Below, one piece after another: positions 6,747-11,815 of a stretch of 11,815 nucleotides of DNA. The notes beneath the pieces were generated by a model, which saw only the letters and a program-made list of their open reading frames with translations, made no database searches and was not told the origin of the DNA. Source of the stretch: Thermoplasmata archaeon (lineage in GTDB: Archaea > Thermoplasmatota > E2 > DHVEG-1 > B18-G2); NCBI GenBank assembly GCA_021161685.1, contig JAGHAD010000150.1, positions 1 through 11,815 on the forward strand. The letters are read 5' to 3'. Every line of letters begins with the position of its first letter. Within the stretch, counting starts at the first letter, position 1. The position numbers and the translations under genes are program-made.

Positions 6747-8695
6747 GGCTTTTCCAGCTTCTCAAGAATATCGTTTATCCTTTTCTCAAGAGAATAGAAA
6801 CTCAATGAGCCATCCTTTCTCATGTATCCCTCCGCAACCAAAGACCACACCGCATGAGTAGGCGATACTTTTGGTTTCACATAGATCTTGATGTTCTTCT
6901 CATTTGGCTCTGCATCCTCTTTGTAGTATATCCTCCACTCAAATCCTCTCTTGTAGATCGACGCTTCCGGTAGCTTATCGAGATAGTTCGCCTTCAAAAC
7001 CCCATATTCATCGGTATCCAGTTTTTCAAGTAGGTGATATCCTTCTGGACTTGGTAGAATCAGCTCTTCAACAACCTTTTCTTTCCCTGGAGGTTCGAAT
7101 TGAGGTTCCTCTATAACGTTTGATTCGATCTGGAATGTTGGTAGATATAACAGCTCCCAGTCATTCTGATCGTATTCTCCTCTGCTTCCATCGGAGTAAT
7201 CGAGAAAAGTTTTCTTCAGGAATTCCATGAAATGGGATGGTTTCATTGCCAAAGAGCCTGCTAACCAGTAGTAGTTCATCACGCTCTTGTAATTTGCCCA
7301 AGTTTCTATGTATCTCTTCTTTGCCCCTCTTCCCTCAAAGAAGCTAACATTGTCGCATCCCTCGATGCCCCATGGAGTAATACCAAGGGAATGACCCAAT
7401 TCATGCATCAGCAACTGAGCTAAAACAACTCTCTTTGCCCTCTCTGCGAGACGTGGAAATGGAACAAAATATGGATAGATCAACTTGCGCCAGCTAAATG
7501 GCACGGTCAAGGTATCGTAACGATTGAATCTTTGTGGTATGTTGAAACCGCCCGCATTTCCTATGATCGCATACCTGAAAATGCCCTTTCTCTCGTCTGG
7601 GAAATATCTCTTGTAGAAGAAGGACAGACCAACATCTTGAGCGAATATCTCAACGTATGGTACCTTATCTCCCCCTCCGTTCTTTGGAGTATCGGGCCAT
7701 CCATCATCTATGTATAAACTTATTCCATGCTGGCAGAATCTCTCTATCAGGGCTTGTTTCGATTCCTCAAACATCTCCCTCTCTATGTCAAACATGCTTC
7801 CTTTCTCCATTACATCCACTTCCACGTAGATGTCCGGATGGAATGGATTGGCCAACCATCTCTCCATCCTGTATTCCTCTATGTTTTCCAAACCATCCAG
7901 ATCGGGATCGAGATGCCTATGATCGTCCCAGCTGAAAGGATCGTAACCCCATTTCCACTCCCATGCGGTTGGTATACCATCTCCATCTGGATCGAGCTTT
8001 GAATCATCCTCATAAGGGTTTGTGCCCAGAACATTTACCTCTGTCCAGTAAGGTATACCGTCGCCATCATAATCCATCTGATAAACCTCAAACCAGATCT
8101 CGAAGTACTTACCAACGTAATGACCATATCCATCCCTATCAAATAGGTAGTCATCCCCACTCCATCTTCCAGTCCTGTAATCATAGATCAGGGATATCGT
8201 TTCCCTCTCGATATCCTTCGTTTTCCTGCCGAACAAACCATAGCTAACCCTCTCAAGCACCCTTATCGTGATCGTTGATCTCTCTTTTTCCTCCTCGACA
8301 TCCCTCATCATCCTGAACTCTTCATGGTTGAACTCCGTATCCCAAGTGTGATAAAGAACCTCTCCAGTTTTTCCAACTATTGGTCTATCTTTACTTGAGA
8401 AACTCAGACCATCTATGGTGATGTTCACATAAAAGTATGGCTTCTTCCCCCATTCTCTGCTGAAAGGTGTAAGTAATTTTTCTAGTAGACCTCTGTGACG
8501 TACTCTCTTTATCTCCACCACCAAGCCCTGATTGGTTAATGGACTTATCCTATCATCTATCACCTTGGCTGGTTTGACCTTCTTTGGGATCTCTTTTGGA
8601 TATAATGCAACAAAAATGGCTGAAATGATTATGATAACAGAAGCTATGATTGCGAAAACCACGACCTTATTTTTACTCAGCTTTTTGATGGTCAT
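6743..8695 (-). CDS. Membrane-anchored metzincin-type zinc metalloprotease with thrombospondin type-3-like repeats
   Basis: A 650-residue protein with a basic N-terminus and one uncleaved membrane helix at about 10-32, so the rest should face outside. Residues 208-276 hold three DxDxDG calcium-binding repeats (DYDGDG, DPDGDG, DPDLDG). The putative peptidase domain follows: HPDIYVEVDVM near 286-296, zinc motif HELGHSLG at 431-438, and a Met-turn-like SVMNY at 471-475, then a conserved-looking DYSDGS and YDQNDW (499-513). Motif order is that of metzincins, in which two His bind zinc and Glu432 is catalytic. The usual third ligand (HExxHxxGxxH/D) is missing: position 11 is Pro441. Asp448 (GCDN) is the nearest plausible substitute. 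Substrate unknown; a surface or extracellular protein is likely. There is no Shine-Dalgarno, and a TATA element lies 25 bases upstream, so the mRNA is probably leaderless. Confidence 0.85.
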   Translation of the reverse strand: MTIKKLSKNKVVVFAIIASVIIIISAIFVALYPKEIPKKVKPAKVIDDRISPLTNQGLVVEIKRVRHRGLLEKLLTPFSREWGKKPYFYVNITIDGLSFSSKDRPIVGKTGEVLYHTWDTEFNHEEFRMMRDVEEEKERSTITIRVLERVSYGLFGRKTKDIERETISLIYDYRTGRWSGDDYLFDRDGYGHYVGKYFEIWFEVYQMDYDGDGIPYWTEVNVLGTNPYEDDSKLDPDGDGIPTAWEWKWGYDPFSWDDHRHLDPDLDGLENIEEYRMERWLANPFHPDIYVEVDVMEKGSMFDIEREMFEESKQALIERFCQHGISLYIDDGWPDTPKNGGGDKVPYVEIFAQDVGLSFFYKRYFPDERKGIFRYAIIGNAGGFNIPQRFNRYDTLTVPFSWRKLIYPYFVPFPRLAERAKRVVLAQLLMHELGHSLGITPWGIEGCDNVSFFEGRGAKKRYIETWANYKSVMNYYWLAGSLAMKPSHFMEFLKKTFLDYSDGSRGEYDQNDWELLYLPTFQIESNVIEEPQFEPPGKEKVVEELILPSPEGYHLLEKLDTDEYGVLKANYLDKLPEASIYKRGFEWRIYYKEDAEPNEKNIKIYVKPKVSPTHAVWSLVAEGYMRKDGSLSFYSLEKRINDILEKLEKP

Positions 8696-8714
8696 CAGCG
8701 AATTATAGTGGTGC

Positions 8715-8726
8715 TTATATATAAAA
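8715..8726 (-). promoter_or_regulatory. TATA box of the metalloprotease gene (leaderless promoter)
   Basis: Minus-strand TTTTATATATAA is centred about 25 bases upstream of the ATG at 8695, matching the archaeal box A consensus and the spacing for transcription starting at or next to the start codon. The sequence between has no Shine-Dalgarno motif. It lies in the 79-base gap after the upstream surface-protein gene, so the protease can probably be transcribed on its own even if read-through also occurs. Confidence 0.62.
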
Positions 8727-8774
8727 TTGAGGAATTGTAACTTAACTTGGAGATATCTTCCCTACTTCTCTCGC

Positions 8775-11700
8775 TTACCCACATCTTTTTTCTTTCTTGC
8801 AAATCTTTTTTCTCACAACAAGATATCCCGCAATTATTACAGCTATAACAACGATTACAACTATCACTGGGGCTACATCTAAGGGTCCTCTGGCGTGTGG
8901 ATGACTCGTTGCTCCGAATAGATAGTGACCGTTCACGAATAGATCTTTTTTGTATCTCAACGGTTGGATGTCTTCCCTCTCCCAGTGGTTTGCATCGCTA
9001 TACTTATTCTTCGGTGTCCATACCCTCAGATCTGGATCACCGTAAAATACAACGTTCTCCGCTATGTCCCACCACCACTGAGGAGGATCAGATATGTAAA
9101 GAATGCCAACGTGCTTGATTCCATTAACATATGCCTCTCCAATGGTGTGTCCAAGGGCTATGTCTCTAGGTATGCTCTGAATCCATGCGCTAGAATACCA
9201 AGAGGTTGGCCATGGATCCATGATCTGGTACGGAGAACCATGCCTTATCAGAACGAGGTGATAATAGGTATTTGCAGATTCGCAGTTTGTCGTTATGTAT
9301 CCGCATGAATGCAGATTCCTCAAAGCATCCTCAAGCTGGCTAGCGTTGTAGTAGTCGCTCTCAAAAGAGCTTGGAAAAATGGTATTTACCATTCCGTCGT
9401 AGTAATCCTCTGTATCCTTCAGCCATTCTGGAGCAAACCATCTTATAACTGGAAGGTTCGCAAGTTTTGCCAATAGGTTCATTATCGGTTTATATGCTGG
9501 CGCCCAGGCTATGCCAGTTCTTATTATTCCATTGAGATGAGGATTTCCAAGGAGAGCGGGAAGTACACCATGTATTTCCATGGTCATGGTATCTGGATTC
9601 TCTGTTGATCCCAAATACCACTCATACACCCTCCATGGATTCTCTTCCTTCTTTGCCCCTGCAAAAGGTATGTATTTTATGATTCCTTCCGTACTCCAGA
9701 AGCAACCCTGCCCACCATCCTCAGCTAATCCATGACCATCGTGTAGCCACACTATAACGCCTCTGTTAAGATTCCCCATCACCGCTTCAAAGCTCGTTGA
9801 GAAAACATTACTGTATCCAGCTCTGCTCGCATAGAGTGGTGCTATCTCTGAATCTATCAAATCTGGATAGAAACAACCCTTCTCGTGCCTATACTTTTCA
9901 TTCACTCCCTCATCTATTGGATTCAAGGAATTCGTCTCCCCTGGGATGATGCCATCTGCCGTCTGATATTTTACTCCGTAATATTTTGAGAACATCTCGT
10001 TCAGCCTATGGGCATAGCAGACATAGGTATGAAGAACGGGATAAACGAAGTACTCTTCTCCAGATTCCTTTATTATCTTTAATCCAAGCCTACCAAACCA
10101 TGGGAATCTCCGTATGCTCTTACTACCATTGATCAGTTTTATCCCATCTGGATCCAAGGCGGGGTTCTCAAATATCAGAGCTGGATAGAAAACTATCCTT
10201 GATATCCATTGAGAAGCATCCACTGGAGATCCCCATATTCTACCTGGTTTTGCCTTTCCCACAAATACCCTGTCCCATGATACCCCTATGTTATACTGAC
10301 CCGCAACCGTTACTATGGTTTCCATTCCTTCCCGATCAAAGCCATACCCATCCAAGACCTCATAAACCTCCCTCCCAGTCAAATACATGTCCGATACTCC
10401 AGGATATACAGCTCTGTTGGAGGATCCTCTTTTCCAGAACTCCTTGTGCCATACTGCTGCTCGATGTAATTTGGGATGATTCTCAACTATCAGAACTGGA
10501 ACTCCATGATGAGCAGACAGATAAGCTGATGGACCTAGAAATAGTGCTCCTTTCATTATGCCAGCGGGTTTCAACTCGCCAACATACCAGTACACCCATG
10601 GCTCTATGGTAGAGAATATCACATCGTTGCTTCCACTAATCTTTCTTATTCTATCGTACAATTCTCTACATGTTTTGAGATGTATCACCTTTCCTATGCC
10701 CTCTAAAGAATTTATAACCTTTCTCATAACATGGTTACCCACATCCACGAGATAGATTTTTTTCACTCCAAGTTTGTATAGAGTTTCGGTGGTAACCTTT
10801 GGTAAGTATGATACCGATGTGCAAAGTAGAGGTATATTCAGCATGGAAGCTAGAATCGCTCCTTCGGTTGCAGATGTTAGGCAATCTCTTTTCTTGGTGT
10901 CCTTGCTTAGGTTCCAGCTGTAGCTGATTTCAATGTCTATGGGATGCATGGTATCATCAAGGGAGTATATGGCAATCTTGTATGATTCTCCTTCCAAGCA
11001 TTCGCCGAGTGTATCTATCTCTACCTCCTGTTTGCAAGTAGAACTTTCATTATAAACGGAAACTATTTTTTCTCCACTGGGTCCGATCAAAGAGAAGCCA
11101 AGGTGAAGGTTTGGATCATTCCATGTCAAGGTTATCGTTACATTTCTGCATCCATAGCTTGGTGCATCTGGTAGTTCCATCTCAATCCCCGGGTATAGCC
11201 TAATCTCGACATTATAGACGACTCCCCTTATCAGGTTTGATAGAAGCTCACCGATGGTTCCATACCTGTTAAATAAACCTTTTGTTGGAAAGTCTGTTAA
11301 GCCTATCCTCCACCTTCCTGGAGTGTAAACATAAGATTTTATATGAGCTTCCTCGGGATCCATACCAAATTGGGGACTGTTCAAGGCTACAGCCCCAACC
11401 TGTATCCATCTGTCCCTTTTAACATCTTTACAGTACAACTGGAGATCTTTGTTTCCAGCAGGGATGATGATATGGGAGTAGAGAAAATCCAAATCTATCG
11501 ATATTGCTGCCCACCATCCGTGAGCTTCTATGTACTTGTAGCCCTCTGGAACATCGAATTCTTTGTACTGGGGATTTAGCTTATTGGTTTGAGGAAACTC
11601 AAACGTTATAATCTTCACTTTTCTAGATGGTAATCTAGCCTTTATGGTATTTGAAAAAGTTTCTCTCTTTTCTTCGAATTTTTCCTCAATTACCGCAATA

Positions 11701-11815
11701 ACCGCAGAATCTGAATAACTCCAATCATGTAAGGCTATCTTTGCAGCTATTTCATAGGGATCCTCTCCTTTTATTTCAACGATATCTTTGGCTGGCCATT
11801 GTTTTACCTTTTCTC
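8775..11815 (-). CDS. Very large membrane-anchored surface protein, 5' end outside the window; possible C25-like peptidase region
   Basis: The frame is open from the stop at 8775 to the window edge (1012 codons). A GTG at 11618 could be called as start, but the 65 codons before it read as good protein, including GEDPYEIAAKIALHDW, so the true start is beyond 11815. Numbering from that GTG: beta-rich regions at 1-150 and 155-236; a segment at 243-315 resembling cell-wall-binding repeat 2 (SATEGAILASMLNIPLL, then TLYKLGVKKIYLVDVG), like the piece before the GTG; a region at 616-866 with VIVWLHDGHG (621-630), TTNCES (776-781), IGEAY (826-830) and YGDPDLRVW (859-867); and a membrane helix at 917-936 with a Lys-rich tail. 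The His-Gly, Cys and GEA...GDP order recalls C25 (gingipain-like) peptidases, but with a much longer His-Cys gap, so enzymatic activity is only a suggestion. Confidence 0.83.
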   Translation of the reverse strand, partial: EKVKQWPAKDIVEIKGEDPYEIAAKIALHDWSYSDSAVIAVIEEKFEEKRETFSNTIKARLPSRKVKIITFEFPQTNKLNPQYKEFDVPEGYKYIEAHGWWAAISIDLDFLYSHIIIPAGNKDLQLYCKDVKRDRWIQVGAVALNSPQFGMDPEEAHIKSYVYTPGRWRIGLTDFPTKGLFNRYGTIGELLSNLIRGVVYNVEIRLYPGIEMELPDAPSYGCRNVTITLTWNDPNLHLGFSLIGPSGEKIVSVYNESSTCKQEVEIDTLGECLEGESYKIAIYSLDDTMHPIDIEISYSWNLSKDTKKRDCLTSATEGAILASMLNIPLLCTSVSYLPKVTTETLYKLGVKKIYLVDVGNHVMRKVINSLEGIGKVIHLKTCRELYDRIRKISGSNDVIFSTIEPWVYWYVGELKPAGIMKGALFLGPSAYLSAHHGVPVLIVENHPKLHRAAVWHKEFWKRGSSNRAVYPGVSDMYLTGREVYEVLDGYGFDREGMETIVTVAGQYNIGVSWDRVFVGKAKPGRIWGSPVDASQWISRIVFYPALIFENPALDPDGIKLINGSKSIRRFPWFGRLGLKIIKESGEEYFVYPVLHTYVCYAHRLNEMFSKYYGVKYQTADGIIPGETNSLNPIDEGVNEKYRHEKGCFYPDLIDSEIAPLYASRAGYSNVFSTSFEAVMGNLNRGVIVWLHDGHGLAEDGGQGCFWSTEGIIKYIPFAGAKKEENPWRVYEWYLGSTENPDTMTMEIHGVLPALLGNPHLNGIIRTGIAWAPAYKPIMNLLAKLANLPVIRWFAPEWLKDTEDYYDGMVNTIFPSSFESDYYNASQLEDALRNLHSCGYITTNCESANTYYHLVLIRHGSPYQIMDPWPTSWYSSAWIQSIPRDIALGHTIGEAYVNGIKHVGILYISDPPQWWWDIAENVVFYGDPDLRVWTPKNKYSDANHWEREDIQPLRYKKDLFVNGHYLFGATSHPHARGPLDVAPVIVVIVVIAVIIAGYLVVRKKICKKEKRCG

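Noticed and set aside
7868..8074. Recurring CCATC/GGATC-type strings that look like a DNA tandem repeat.
   Set aside because: They are codons for the Asp-Gly-Asp-Gly calcium-binding repeats; conservation is at the protein level and the spacing is irregular.
8696..8774. A terminator between the large surface gene and the metalloprotease gene.
   Set aside because: No oligo-T tract or stable hairpin follows the stop at 8775; the gap mainly holds the TATA element of the protease gene.
9712..9734. Cys639, close after the HDGHG motif, as the catalytic Cys of the C25-like region.
   Set aside because: It is only ten residues after His629 in a Gly-rich turn; the strand-then-Cys context expected for a nucleophile fits Cys779 better.
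10199..10612. A 137-codon plus-strand open frame opposite the large surface gene.
   Set aside because: It is rich in Pro, Ser and Cys with low-complexity character, and antisense to protein-like sequence.
1..11815. CRISPR arrays, rRNA genes, riboswitches or a replication origin.
   Set aside because: No regularly spaced direct repeats, rRNA-like blocks or clustered origin-box repeats were seen. Apart from the edges, non-coding space is limited to short gaps.

Overview
The window looks like the chromosome of a euryarchaeote, probably a thermophile. The evidence is: an archaeal-type primase large subunit (PriL) with four Fe-S cysteines; an archaeosine synthase (ArcS), which makes a tRNA modification confined to Archaea; TATA-like elements about 25-30 bases upstream of several starts; a tRNA without encoded CCA; and Arg/Ile codons dominated by AGA/AGG and ATA. 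I cannot name genus or species from the sequence.

Layout. (1) Bases 1-229: the 5' end of an IS5-like transposase gene on the minus strand, cut by the window start. Its start codon lies inside a perfect 16-bp inverted repeat. (2) Bases 230-303: a CAT-anticodon tRNA gene on the minus strand, whose body looks more like tRNA-Ile2 than elongator Met. A TATA element at about 327-335 may serve the tRNA and the divergent operon. (3) Bases 376-3771: a tightly overlapping plus-strand operon, priL - tmk - arcS (DNA priming, dTTP supply, tRNA archaeosine modification). (4) Bases 3762-11815: three large minus-strand genes for extracytoplasmic, membrane-anchored proteins, converging on arcS with a 10-base tail-to-tail overlap.

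In transcription order the minus-strand cluster holds: a very large C-terminally anchored surface protein, whose reading frame stays open to the window edge and which has cell-wall-binding-repeat-like segments and a possible gingipain/caspase-like (C25-type) region; an N-terminally anchored metzincin-type zinc protease with calcium-binding thrombospondin type-3-like repeats; and a multi-domain CARDB/Ig-like surface protein with a matching calcium-binding repeat and a C-terminal membrane anchor. The last two overlap by ATGA if the longer start is used. The metzincin also has a strong TATA element placed for a leaderless transcript.

The cluster reads as a cell-surface protease/adhesion module. 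Two putative proteases of different clans plus a CARDB scaffold sharing one calcium-binding module with its neighbour make it the best candidate here for an undescribed system, but the functional link is inferred from gene order and domain content only. The other notable point is the leader hairpin over the transposase start, which could act as a fold-back lock on transposase translation.
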